The notes below the pieces were generated by a model that was not told the origin of the DNA, did no database searches, and worked only from the letters and a program-made list of their open reading frames with translations. Made by a program: the position numbers and the translations under genes. Shown piece after piece: positions 1 to 10,763 of a DNA stretch of 64,000 nt (within the stretch, counting starts at the first letter, position 1; the number at the start of each line of letters is the position of its first letter). Source of the DNA: Isoetes taiwanensis (taxonomy: Eukaryota > Streptophyta > Lycopodiopsida > Isoetales > Isoetaceae); contig JAJEKV010000133.1 in assembly GCA_021234155.1 (NCBI GenBank), positions 1,700,827 through 1,764,826 of the forward strand, read 5' to 3'.

Positions 1-1563
1 TTATCGGCTCTATGAAAGGGTTTTTGCTAAATTTCCAGCATCAGGTACTCAAATCACTAGCAATATTGGAGTTCGTCAGGGTTGCCCTTTATCTCCTACA
101 CTCTTTGGCTTGTACATAGATCAATTGGAAGAATGGCTTGATAATCATGGCAGCGGAGGTCCACATTTGGCACACTATATCATTAGGCAACTTATGTATG
201 CTGATGATGTTTCACTTCTGGCACATACCGCTGCTAGTATGCAGCAACATTTACATGCTCTGCACAGTTTCTGTGAGAACACAGGTCTGCGTGTTAATCT
301 CCAAAAGACCAAGCTTTTGGTAGTTCAATCTTCTCGTCACAATGTTCCTCCTATGCACTATGATAGCCGCGAAGTTGAAGTTGTCGATAGCTATAAGTAT
401 CTTGGTGTAGAATTCTGTAAGAATACACTTTGGGAACAGTGTATTACCAAGCGGGTGGCTGCTGGATGGAGAGCACTCTATGCAATGCAAAACAATTGTT
501 TTCGCGCAGAAATTCATGATTGGCCACGGAAAGCTCACTTGTTTCGGGCTTTGGTAGAGCTTTGCTTTTTCTTGTATGGCTCAAGTGTGGGGGGCACGCC
601 ATTAGTGCTAGTGCTTGGGAGAGCTTGGAGCGGGTGCAAATGTCCTTTCTCACTTACGACCTCGGAGTTAAAACAACGGTGCCCTATGCTATTCTTTTAC
701 AAGAGACAGGTTTTTGGCCTCTTCAACATTCTGCCATGAAGCACCATCTCCACTATATCGCAAGGTGCACCACATGGATGATGTTAGGTATCCTGTTCTT
801 GCACTTGCCATGTTGAATCTCCTCGGCGTTTGAAAGCGATGTTGGAAAGAGCATTGCACTACATGGTTTGCCGTTTGGGCATTAACTAGAGCATTGCCCG
901 ATGCTTGCCGGGGTTCGATCCGAGCTTTTGCAACAATATCTCAATGGTTGTTTTTTCTCAAAAGATATGGGGGCCTTGACTACTTTGGCCCAAGTGAAAA
1001 CCGGTCATTATCATGCACACATAAATCCCACCTTGGCACCAGGGCCCCAAGCTTATTTGCTTGCTTCATTGTCGGGAACAAGCTTGTAGCTATTGCATCA
1101 ATTCGCACGGGGTCTCTGCTGGGCTACGGTTGATTGAGAGGGTAGATGGGAGCGGCCGCAATTGCCGCGAAGCGAGACTATGTGCTGTTGCCGATTCTGA
1201 GGTTATTGAAGATGAAAGCCATACTCTTCTGAGTTGCCTTGCTTTTGAGATAGTCCGGAATCATTTTTTGACCTTAGCATTCCATTCCACGCTTCCACAA
1301 CTTCTCAGAGCACCATCTGTGCATGACTTGGCATTATACATACTTGAGGTTCTAGATAAGCCAAGCAATTTTTCGAGCCCTCGGTGAGTCATTATCTCCG
1401 CTTGTCTAGTATCATCATTACTGCAAAGGTTTTTCCCTTGAAAACCTTTCGAGGCAGGGGTTTTTTAATCCTAGTAGTAATGATTGTACTAGCCCATTGT
1501 ATGGGTCCCATGACCTATTGGTCTCCGTGGACGTTAAAAAAACTATTCTATTCTATTCTATTA
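1..1563 (+). mobile_element. LINE non-LTR retrotransposon, 3' part (LINE-A)
   Basis: This is the 3' portion of a non-LTR retrotransposon, open at the left window edge. It encodes the C-terminal half of a reverse transcriptase and ends in a short tandem tail of TATTC units (about 1541-1563), used here in place of a poly(A) tail. Immediately after the tail the sequence becomes the RT/RNase H region of a Gypsy element, so the LINE inserted into that element. The end of this LINE (GGGTCCCATGACC... then CGTGGACGTTAAAA) resembles a short fragment at about 57990-58050, so the family has at least two copies in the window. The left flank and any target duplication lie outside the window. Confidence 0.85.
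2..1387 (+). pseudogene. LINE ORF2 reverse transcriptase, C-terminal part, frameshifted
   Basis: The reading frame is open from base 2. It shows the RT motif GVRQGCPLSPTLFGLYID, the catalytic YADD box (LMYADDVSLLA, about 190-220), and the downstream thumb region with NLQKTKLLVV and YKYLGVEF. The frame breaks near 580-600. The protein continues in the next frame (CGGHAISASAWESLERVQ, then LGVKTTVPYAILLQETGFWPL), which lines up with the same region of the second LINE in this window (54292-55629). A third segment (1061-1387) carries the SHTLLSC cysteine/histidine region typical of the LINE C-terminus. At least two frameshifts make it non-functional as written, although some breaks could be consensus errors. 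Confidence 0.85.
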
Positions 1564-3911
1564 TATTCCTTGTTGGACATGGTATTTTACTTGGTCATAT
1601 AGTATGCAAGGAAGGATTACTTACAGACCCAGACAAAATAAAAGTTATTTTGGAGATGCCACCACCAAGTAATATTACCCAACTAAAGAGATTCTTGGGG
1701 AAGATCAATTATTACAGAAAGTTTGGAGAAAATATCGCACAAATTGCATCTCCATTGAATAAGCTTACAGGTGTAAAAACAGAATTTAAATGGACATCAG
1801 AATGTCAAGACGCTTCCAAAAGCTTAAAATGATTCTAGCAAAAGCGCCTATCTTAGTTACGCCTGTATGGGATAAAGAATTCCACGTCCATACGGACGCA
1901 TCTAAAACAGCAGTTGGTGTTGTGCTAACGCAACAACAAGATGGTTCTAGAGACCAACCTATTCACTATGCTAGCAAGCACCTTAATCAAGCGAAAAGGA
2001 ATTATTCCACAACAGAAAGGGAAGCACTTGCAATGGTTTATGCTGTGCAAAAGTTTCGTCACTATTTACTTAGAAATAGGTTCATCTTTTATGTTGACCA
2101 TCAGGCCTTATTGTACTTGATCAATAAACCATGTGCAACTGGACGGATAACACAATGGCTACTTATATTACAAGAGTTTAACTTTCAAATTGTTCTTAAG
2201 CCAGGTTCTGCCCACACCATTCCTGACCATTTGTCCAGATTGCCAAATGGTGAGGAACCGACTGGAATTCACGATGATTTACCAGATGTGAAACTATTTC
2301 AAATTAATGCAATACCTCCATGGTATGCAGGCATTGCTGAATATCTTACAAGTGGAAAATTTTCCGAACAAATGGACGTTGTCCAAAGACGTGATTTCTT
2401 GCGCAAAGTTCAGCCATATATTTTGATTTCAGGAAACTTATATAAAAGAGGCAAAGATTATGTGTTGCGAAGGTGTGTATGACCTCACAAAACTCATGAT
2501 ATTGTACATGAAGCTCATGAGGGAATAGGAGGTGGCCACTTCTCTGCTGATTTAACAGCAAGAAAGGTTTTACAATCTGGTTTTTGGTGGCCCACATTAT
2601 TTAAAGATGTTTATCTCTTTGCCAAGACGTGCGATATTTGCCAAAGAATTGGTAAGCCATCTCAACGAGGTTATATGCCACTCAATCCAATTATGCCCCT
2701 TGGACCATTTGAAAAATGGGGAATGGATTTTGTAGGCCCAATCTCTCCACCGGCAGCTCGGACACGGGCACAATACATTCTTGTTCTAACAGACTACCAT
2801 ACGAAATGGGCTGAGGCTCGAGCTTTGAAAGATAATACGGCTCGAAGCATTGCTAAAGTGTTATATCAGCAAGTTATCACTAGATTTGGCTGCCCAATCG
2901 AATTGGTATCAGACCGTGGTGGACATTTTATTAATGAGATGGTGGAAATCCTCACTCGAGACTTCCTAATCATGCCGGGTGAAGTCCACTCCATATTATC
3001 CCCGTGCAAATGGCCAAGCAGAATCCACGAATAAGGTTCTTTCTACAATCTTAAAAAAAGTTTGTGAATCATCAAGAACAGATTGGAAAGCTAAGCTTCC
3101 AGCAGTTTTATGGGCATATCGAACTAGCTATAAATCTGTTACAGGCCACACACCTTTCCAGCTTGCATATGGTATAGAGGCAGTGATGCCTTTCGAATTT
3201 GTAACCCCTTCGTTACGGGTTGCTATTCATCATAGATTAGGTGATGTAGAGTCTTTACAAAATAGACTATACAAGCTGGAAGCTTTGGATGAGAACCGAC
3301 AAAGATCAATTTGGTCACAACAGGTTGCAAAACATCGGAGGAGAGCTTGGGAAGATCGAAGACAAAAGCTGAAAAATTTTGAAGAGGGTCAAAAAGTTCT
3401 ACTTTATGATTCCAGATATCTAAAGCATCCTGGAAAACTAAAAATTAGATGGCTAGGTCCATTTATAATACATAAGATAAATTCAAATGGTTCAATCCAT
3501 TTAATGAATTTAAAAGGTGATTTGTTCCCCACATTAGTGAATAATTCCAGACTCAAACGATATGAGGAACGACCAGTTGAGAAACCTCTTGAAGAGGCTC
3601 ATATGGTCCTGTCTATGGAAAAACCTCCTATAAAAAAGAGAGTTGCAGCAAGTCAAAGGAATCAGCGTCGCTTATGCTTTGTATTTGCTCTATGGAAGTG
3701 TGATTTTCTTACTAATCATCCTTATCTAAAAAGGATGCAACAAGTTCAAAATCAGAATGGTATTTTGAAGTTACTTTTCACTCCATGTTTATCCACAGAT
3801 GTTAAGAAATCATGGAACAATGGTGGGAATTTGATTTCTGAAGTCCAATTTATGAATGCCATTTGGGATTTTGGCCACCACATAAATTCTGTTTTGCATA
3901 GTACAAGGTGA
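1564..3911 (+). pseudogene. Gypsy-A pol: RT end, RNase H, integrase
   Basis: The product would copy retroelement RNA and insert the cDNA. Visible parts in order are as follows. The RT thumb has LGHIVCKEGL and FLGKINYYRKF. RNase H (about 1890-2240) has HTDASKTAVG, TTEREALAMVYA and the terminal PDHLSRLP. The integrase zinc finger (about 2490-2650) has the H-H-C-C pattern ending TCDICQRIG. The integrase core has GMDFVGPI, SDRGGHF and the catalytic glutamate in GQAESTNKVL. The C-terminal domain includes GPFIIHKIN. Breaks are a one-base loss near 1815, a TGA in place of arginine at about 2480, and a frameshift near 2970. All catalytic residues in the retained part are present, so decay is recent or partly a consensus artefact. 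Confidence 0.9.
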
Positions 3912-3918
3912 ACAGATT

Positions 3919-4427
3919 ATGAAACGAGGAAGATTATTTTATAACAACCTTGTTAAAGAGAAAAGTAGGACATGATATCAACTCCAAAAAAGATCTTGGA
4001 GGCGCCAGTTTCTTATTCCAATTATTCCAAAAGGTTCTTGCAAAAGATCATTTTCTCTCAATCCTACATTACCCAAACTGGATCATAATGCTATTACACT
4101 ACTAGAAAAAGCAAAATTAATGTCCTTTGTGTGTATTTATATGCCTATACCATCAGAGGGTTTAATTTCAGAATTTCTTGCTTCCTATGACCCTAGCACA
4201 TATTATGGATACACTCAATCAACTGGTTCTATCCAATTGACACCATCATTGGTGGAAAAGGCTTTAAAGTTACCCAATGCTCCCGCCATTTTAGTTCATC
4301 AATTTGTAGCTTGGCAAAAGTATGGAATCAAGCAAGAAGATCAAGGATACAACATCAAGGATGCACTGCCACAATATAAGAGTTTGCTAGCACATTTGAA
4401 TGCAAAATTGACATCCTTAACTTCATA
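3919..4427 (+). pseudogene. Gypsy-A extra 3' ORF, first part (up to Helitron H1)
   Basis: Starting at the ATG at 3919, one frame runs to the Helitron junction at 4427, broken only by a TGA at 3973 that looks like a mutated CGA. The protein contains SLVEKALKLPNAP and later LPQYKSLLAHLNAKL. It resembles, loosely, the plant transposon-associated ORFs found downstream of integrase in some Gypsy lineages; I do not assign a biochemical function. The apparent stop TAG at 4429-4431 is the CTAG terminus of the Helitron, not a native stop. The protein continues at about 7300. Confidence 0.6.
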
Positions 4428-6486
4428 CTAGTAACAGTGCCCAGCGTTGCTGGGCATAAGTTAAAGACGTGTAAATGATGTTCAAGATAATGATAAGACG
4501 TCCTAACGGATTGGTTTTAGCTCAGTAGTTTCTAAAAACATAGCGTATTCTAAGGCTCTTTCCTTTGACCCCAGTCTTTAATCTCTTGCAAAATAATGAC
4601 GATAATATTCCTCTATGTTGAAGTAAAGCACACTGTCTGCATTTAGAAATTACCCTCTTTATGCTTAGAGGATCAAGGTAGAGAGGTACACTATTGTTGT
4701 GGTTGTTATGCAGAAGTTTTTTGGTAGCTTATACATGGCCAAGTAAAAAATGTAATTGCGAAACCAAGTTTGAGATTCTTTGGACTATAATAGGTTTGTG
4801 TACATTCATCTTATTTTTTCCATTCTCCTGCTTTTCTCTATTTTTCCCCTTTCAGATTTTCTCCTCGCTTTTCCCTCCCTTCCTTACCTTTGTTTTTTTT
4901 TTCTTTCTTCATGGCTTCTTTTTGATGCAATCTCGATTGTTTATTTTTTATATGAGGTTGTATGTGTTGCTTAACATTGGCATAGAATAGTCTTTGCTTG
5001 TATAATTATTAATGTGAATCCTTGAATTGCCTTTTGAACATGTAAAGACTTAATTAATTAGGTTCACAATACTCCGTATCAATTTTCAAATAAGCTATAT
5101 ATCTTGCATAAAAGGAAAGATATATTTTATGACCCGTTTTATGATTGTGACAAAAGGATTCCTCATTTCTTTTCACTTCTCATTTTGCAGAGCATTATTG
5201 AAGCATGTACTATTATCAACTATTTGAAGTTCTATACAGATTGTATGCTGAGACCTATGCATGTTTCTCATATCTCAAGCAAGCCTGAGGCAATTGTCAG
5301 AAGAAAAACCCACATTGGAGACTGCTTTTTGTTTTATAATTTCCTCTTTCATTACCTTTTCTATCATCTTCTGGATCTCAACACTTGGCACTAAGTCATC
5401 ATCGTTTGGGAGAGAACATGGATGGAACCTACAATAGATTATTGTCTTGTCTCTCCCATTCTGGCTGGACATCTAGACACCTAAACCATTTTTCTGATAT
5501 CACAGCCCGTGCATCCTTGAGGGGTACTATTTATGCGGTTTTCCCAAACTCAACCCCTTTTTTTCCGGCCATACATCGTTGGTATAATGTTGACCTTTTA
5601 CGTTTTGGTTTTTTTTTTCATATAAAGCATTGTAACATTTATAAAGGTATTTTGAAAGTAGAATTTGTGCCTTCAGGTAACAAAGAACTACAACTCCAAT
5701 AAAAATTACAGTTCCCATTTAAAGAGATCTATAGAAACTACAGGCATCTTCAACTTTCCATCCTTTAAAACAGGGGTTTCTGCACCGGTCTCATGCAAAC
5801 AAAAGTAGTATATAAGGTGATCAATGTGATGGCTGGAATAACAACGTATCAACAAATTTAACTCAAACCAGAAAGGATGCTCAAATTACTTTCTTCTGTT
5901 CATTCTTCGGATTCTGCATAAGGAATGGTTGTTGGCAAATGCATAAGTGCAGCCAATATACGTTTCTCCAAATTATTTCACTCATCTGTAAGAACAACCT
6001 ACATGTTAGATCATGCATACTGTGATCACCACAATGCTCGTAAATAAAACCATCAAAGACCGAAAGACGGTATGTGGCAATATCTAAAAGGAACAACAGT
6101 ATTCTGAGAAAACAAACTACAAATATAACTTCCCATCATCACACACGAAAATTGTAAAGTGCTAACAATGTTTGAGTAGATATAGCATGTATAATAGAAA
6201 TGATAATTGTGTCTATTAAAAAAAACAGAAATTTGGTCTGCTTCAAAATGCTGCTACTCAAGTGCAGCTATTTTTTGTTGTAGTTACCTGTATTTAATCA
6301 TACTATTCCCTTGATTAAACCATAACAGACTGCTTGTGGAATTTTAAACTCCCCACCTCTCTTGTGGAAAGGGTTCCCATCTTCAAGCAGCTGCAACAAA
6401 TACCTGAATTATTTAAGTCAAAGGATTACAACAATTTCCTTGGAAGGCAGAACTGCTCTTGCTCTCGTGAAAAAATCTTATATTAT

Positions 6487-6868
6487 AGAAACAAAAGGAG
6501 AGAAGATGAGTTTACCACTGTGAGAGACTTGGCTTTTATTGTTGTTTCTGCAAGTTAGCCTGCTCAAAAGCTAAAAGCTCCATAAAATGATAAGATGGAA
6601 AATGCATATAATCTCTGCAAAAGAAAAACACAGCTCGGTTGGCCATCTTGCCAAGCATGGGCAAATTCAAAATGTAGAAATTATCTACACATTGTCTGTA
6701 TAGAAACAAAAGGAGAGAAGATGAGCTTATCACTGTGAATTACCTGGCTTTTATTGTTGTTTCTGCAAGTTAACTTGCATTATCAAAAGCTAAAAGCTCC
6801 AGAAAATGATAAGATGGAAAATGCACATAATCTCTGCAAACGAAACACACAGCTCGATTGGCCATTTT
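6487..6868. repeat. 216-bp tandem duplication inside H1
   Basis: Two diverged copies start with AGAAACAAAAGGAGAGAAGA at about 6488 and 6704. Both run through GCTTTTATTGTTGTTTCTGC and AAGCTAAAAGCTCCA to GGCCAT. They differ by scattered substitutions and small indels. No coding potential is evident. Confidence 0.8.
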
Positions 6869-6885
6869 TTGTCAGATAGCTTAAA

Positions 6886-7137
6886 TCACGAATTATCACA
6901 GCATCCTAACCTCAGATGGATCGCAGAGATGTTTGAAATGCTACAGCAGGTGAAGCCCCTGTACTTGTTTCTTAGCATGCATATGCTCAAAACGCTTTGT
7001 GTCGCATCCCCGAAAGCTCTATCTCCAATACCACTTCCTTTCGATGCAAATCCATGCTTCCCATCTGTTTCCTTCTTACCACCAGATTTGTTCCAGCTTT
7101 CTACGAAAGAACGACCTCCCCTACCCGATTTTTCCAT
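6886..7137 (-). other. Candidate captured first exon in Helitron H1
   Basis: An 83-codon frame starts at ATG 7137 on the Helitron sense strand with the N-terminus MEKSGRGGRSFVESWNKSGG. It is preceded by a leader rich in AACCCTAA and TTTAGGGTT, typical of plant 5' UTRs. The first 55 or so codons are glycine, serine and lysine rich with plausible codon use; the rest may be intron read-through. Helitrons often carry fragments of host genes in this position. I do not recognise the source gene. Confidence 0.35.
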
Positions 7138-7297
7138 TCTGTACTCAAATTCTAAAACGGGACAGCCGTGGCCCGATATCTCAGCCTAACCCTAAACGTG
7201 CCCTCGACCTTTGGATGCGATGGAGAAGATTTAGGCCATCAGATTAAGATTAGGGTTTTATGCACGACATACACTAAAACTTTATAATAAAAGAAGA

Positions 7298-8709
7298 TAT
7301 TCTGCTAATAGATGGTTTGCGTATATTTTTCAAGCCATACATAGTTTAGAAATTCCTTGGGCCATGGTTGTTCATTCTCAACTTGTTTATGCTTTAGGCA
7401 ATCGGTTTGAAAGCAGCCCATGTGCTCAATTAGGTAAAGTCCACTTACAACTTATTTTTTACTATCTTTTATGTGAACAGGAGGATACACCAGTAGAGAT
7501 GATTCAGCCACAAGAAGCACCAGCTGAGGTAGTTTTCCATGTCCAAACCGTACCTCAAGCGCCTCAGGAATTAGTCAATCAAAAGATCCTTCAGTTTTTC
7601 AACATCCAACAAAAGTTTATTGAAGAGATAACAGTTGAAAAGGACGCACAGATTGCTGATTTACAGCAGCAAAATACTGTTCTTCTTACCAAGATTACAA
7701 GTTTAGAAGTTGAACTTCAAACCAAGAAAGAGGATCCGAGCTTTTGCTTTTAAATGTACTAATGTCCAAAGAAGAAGTCGATCGTGCAAATGCTATCATT
7801 CAGCAATTTGAGCAGCACAAAGCTAATTTACGGGAGAAATCCCAAAAGCTTGTCAAAACCCTTGATGAGGTAAAATCGAAAATATCGGACTTAGAGCTAA
7901 AGTTGTTCGACCGCAAACATCGCCATTAAAAACTGGCCGTTGCATGTCCCCGAAAGTTTCTTGTCTCTACCATTATATAAACACGCTACTTCGGTGAGTG
8001 GAGGAAGAATTTCTTAGCTGATCCCCGAGACATCTACTTACTTCGAGAATGCACCGGTAGCTTTGCAAAAACAATTGCTAACTTTGATCCTAGGTTCCGA
8101 CGCAGGTTTCCCCTGACTGAAAACAAATCCAATTGGGTTATAATTCCTGGTCAAAATTGGTCTGATACAAGAACCATAGTTCATAATTTACAAGCTTTTG
8201 TGAAAACAGCACAGTTCAGTCCAGACCCAATTGTTTTTGAAGCAGCAAAATTTGCTAAGTTGCTGGAAATTATCATCACTCCACATGCTAGTGCTAAGGA
8301 CACATTGATCAATATCAATCCAAACTTGTCGTGCAGGAAAACAAAGATGGACACTGCGCTATTCTTGAAGGCAAATCATTTACCATCTTTACTTATTGCT
8401 TTATTTGAGAAGATGGCTGAAACATGATTTCTCATTAATGCTTCTTCGGCATATTCTGATCCTAAAGCTGCAGCCCAGGGTAAGCGACGAAAAGAGATTT
8501 ATACATTCTACCAGAATTACAGGCATGTTCACTTGCTGAGAGCGATTGGTCTCCACAAAAATGGGGAATAATGATAAGAGAAATAAAGAGGAAGATGTGG
8601 AAATGCAAGCAACCGAGGAAGCTGAGAATGCGGTGTTGGAGGCCATGTTCGATCTAGATGAAGACGACGAACGTGATGAAGATCGGCACTTCAAACGACA
8701 TCGCACTTA
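7298..8709 (+). pseudogene. Gypsy-A extra 3' ORF, second part
   Basis: The frame resumes after Helitron H1 with NRWFAYIFQAIHSLEIPW (from about 7300) and runs to about 7740. A one-base slip leads into a coiled-coil stretch (KEEVDRANAIIQQFEQHKAN, 7744-7929). After another break it continues through RECTGSFAKTIANFDPRFRR (about 8050-8110) and a frame ending at 8427. It finishes in a strongly acidic tail (DLDEDDERDEDRHFKRH) ending at the TAG near 8709. This looks like one protein of several hundred residues: globular N-terminus, coiled coil, acidic C-terminus. The function is unknown. Its place between integrase and 3' LTR is that of an extra or env-like ORF, but no signal peptide or transmembrane segment is visible. 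Confidence 0.55.
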
Positions 8710-8758
8710 GGTTTCTGAATTATGAAAATGACTATTGAAGTTACTAGGATAAAGTAGA

Positions 8759-8991
8759 TGTTAGAAGTTGGAATTTAAAGTAGACTTTAATATTTAAAGG
8801 TTGAAGTTATTGTGCTTGCGCCATGTGGCAAAACTGTGAACGGTGGAGATTGTTTGTTGAAATTATATAAGGAGCAAGTACGTTGTTGTTTTGAGCGAGA
8901 TTTGAATAGAAGAGATTGTTGTCGTAATATTGTTAATGTGTTTCCAAGTGCATTTTGTCTCCCTCACGTAATAATATAATAAGGGCTAACA
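8759..8991 (+). repeat. Candidate 3' LTR of Gypsy-A (233 bp)
   Basis: The segment begins TGTTAG and ends CTAACA, an inverted terminal pair of the kind expected for an LTR. It follows a purine-rich stretch (AGGATAAAGTAGA) that could serve as the polypurine tract. It contains a TATA-like ATTATATAAGG at about 8861-8871. The partner LTR is not in the window, so the boundaries rest on these signals only. Confidence 0.5.
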
Positions 8992-9275
8992 ATAATGAAT
9001 GTCTTAAGCAAAAGAAAACCTAATTAAGCAAGAACGTAAGCAAAATCGAATTGGGTCAAGCGGCTTGCAACTGTTTGACCAGAACTTCTTGCCGCATCTA
9101 AGTGCAACGGTTTTCAGACCCTAAATGGGTCGTTTTGGATTAGAGAGCATTGATTTGCTCAGGGTATCCTGCTCCAGGCTTTCAGTTCAAAGCTTTTATC
9201 ATGGCTGCCGCAGGTCCTCCCCGGTGAGAAATCTCATTGATCCCCGGGATCCTATTTACGCAAGTGCATTGCATT
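8992..9275. other. Flanking DNA between Gypsy-A and Gypsy-B
   Basis: This short unique stretch separates the candidate Gypsy-A LTR from the chromovirus. It ends in the left copy of the 5-bp target duplication GCATT (9271-9275). No gene is recognisable. Confidence 0.5.
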
Positions 9276-10763
9276 TGTGGACGCCCCCCGCTAAACATAC
9301 GGCCAGACAGCTGCAGGCAGAAATCCCCGTCCAGGCTCAACAACCTAAAACAGGGCCCTTCGCCTACCCCCCACTCCAAGGTGACTGCGTGGGGAGGGGA
9401 CACGAAGGTGTCTTTGCGCCCTTCCCCTATGGGCTCCTATAACGTGAGCGATAAACACGTCGAACTAGCATCAAAACATATAAATACTACCTCAAGGGTA
9501 GTCCATCACACATATACCAATGCAAGGATGGTAATCATAAACCGTAAAACATGAGAGCTCCTACCCGTGCTCGGACTCGTAGGGAGGATGAGTGACCTGC
9601 TAGGCCTCAAGATAGAGCAGCCGAATCATGGTAATGGCGTAGGGGTGGCATAAGATAATGGCTAGGGTTGACCACTCCATCCGCCCCTCCCCGCATACTT
9701 TGCGGATGGGCTAAATCGGGCTCGACGTGACTCTAGCCAGGATACGCAATCCCATGGCATCACCCATCGGGACTACTCCGTGTTGCATCTCCCGGGTCCG
9801 GACGAGGCGAGGAAGGGTTGCATCTCCCCTTCCCGTGGTCTAGGAGTTCCGCGGGGCTAGAGAATCGTGGTGGCACACCATTCGCACCCGACTTAACCCC
9901 CAAAACGCGAGCCAAGCCGACACTTTGCTCTCTCGAGAGGCGTGGCAGCACCATTGCCCCGGGAGGTGGTCGGACCCATGCTCGGCCCCTCCGCGAAGTG
10001 ACCAGACCATAAGCCTAGCCCACTATGGGATCCCCCCGCCCCCACTTTCGGCGGGGATCCTCCCTCCACATTACTTCTAGCCCCGTTGTGTGGTGCTGAA
10101 GTGGCATCATAGCCCCAATAGCCCGGTGGGCTCCTATGCACAGGCCGCAACTAATAGGAACTAAAGGGATCTACTCTAGGAGCATATTACATATGGCCCT
10201 AGGTCTCTACCCCCTTCCCAATACAAGAGGAGCAAACATGATCAACCATCATCACATAATCATCATATCATGAGAATAATCATAAGAACATCTTAACCTA
10301 ATCATACAAATCTAACTAATGGTTAGGGTTCATTGATTAGGGGTCAAGATGATGAATAATGGTTCTAGGATGGCTCTACCCTAGATACAAGATACTAGCA
10401 CATGGAATGCTAATTCCGGATGAACTATCATAACTACTACTCTACATACCGCTCCGAGGCGCTCTCCCTCGGATCCAGGGTGTCTCCATGGTCTTCAACT
10501 CACGCATCACGCTGCTCTTGCTCCAAGAGCGGGTCTACCCTACGGGCTGCCGCACCGGCCTATGCCACGAGAAGCGATGTTCGAAACGGGGTTTCGAGCA
10601 GGTAGATGAGTCTCTGGGTGCTAGGGCTGGAAAGAGGCCTAGGGTTAGGGTTCCCACTAATATAAGTTAGGTCCACCTAGGATGCCACGTGGCACCAATC
10701 GGGTGAGTCCTGTGTGGCGGGTGCTCAATGGGTTAAGGCCACGTGGAAAATGGTCTTAACCTA

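Larger units (their letters stand above)
4428..7297 (-). mobile_element. Helitron H1, non-autonomous (2870 bp)
   Basis: Helitrons move by rolling-circle replication and insert between A and T. Read on the minus strand the element begins TCTTCTTTTATTATAAAG and ends with a hairpin (7-bp stem GCCCAGC/GCTGGGC, loop AAC, at about 4440-4456) followed by CTAG, with host T next. Left flank ends A4427 and right flank begins T7298. Both flanks are parts of the same Gypsy-A ORF, which supports the boundaries, although the junction leaves a 2-nt frame offset (native frame resumes at 7300). No Rep/helicase is visible inside. It carries a 216-bp tandem duplication and a candidate captured exon near its 5' end. 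The remaining interior (4460-6480) is AT-rich with no recognisable gene. Confidence 0.8.
1564..8991 (+). mobile_element. Ty3/Gypsy LTR retrotransposon, 3' two thirds (Gypsy-A)
   Basis: The visible order is end of RT, RNase H, integrase, an additional 3' ORF, and a short LTR, all on the plus strand. The 5' part (LTR, gag, protease, most of RT) is absent, cut off where LINE-A inserted or lying beyond the window. Helitron H1 interrupts the extra ORF. Stop codons at 2480 and 3973 each look like a CGA arginine codon turned into TGA, the expected decay of a methylated CpG. Lineage is not certain. The extra ORF after integrase recalls the Tat/Athila branch, but the short LTR does not help decide. 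Confidence 0.8.

Noticed and set aside
7430-7490. A GT...AG intron in the Gypsy-A extra ORF.
   Set aside because: The frame is open straight through this stretch, and splicing would break it.
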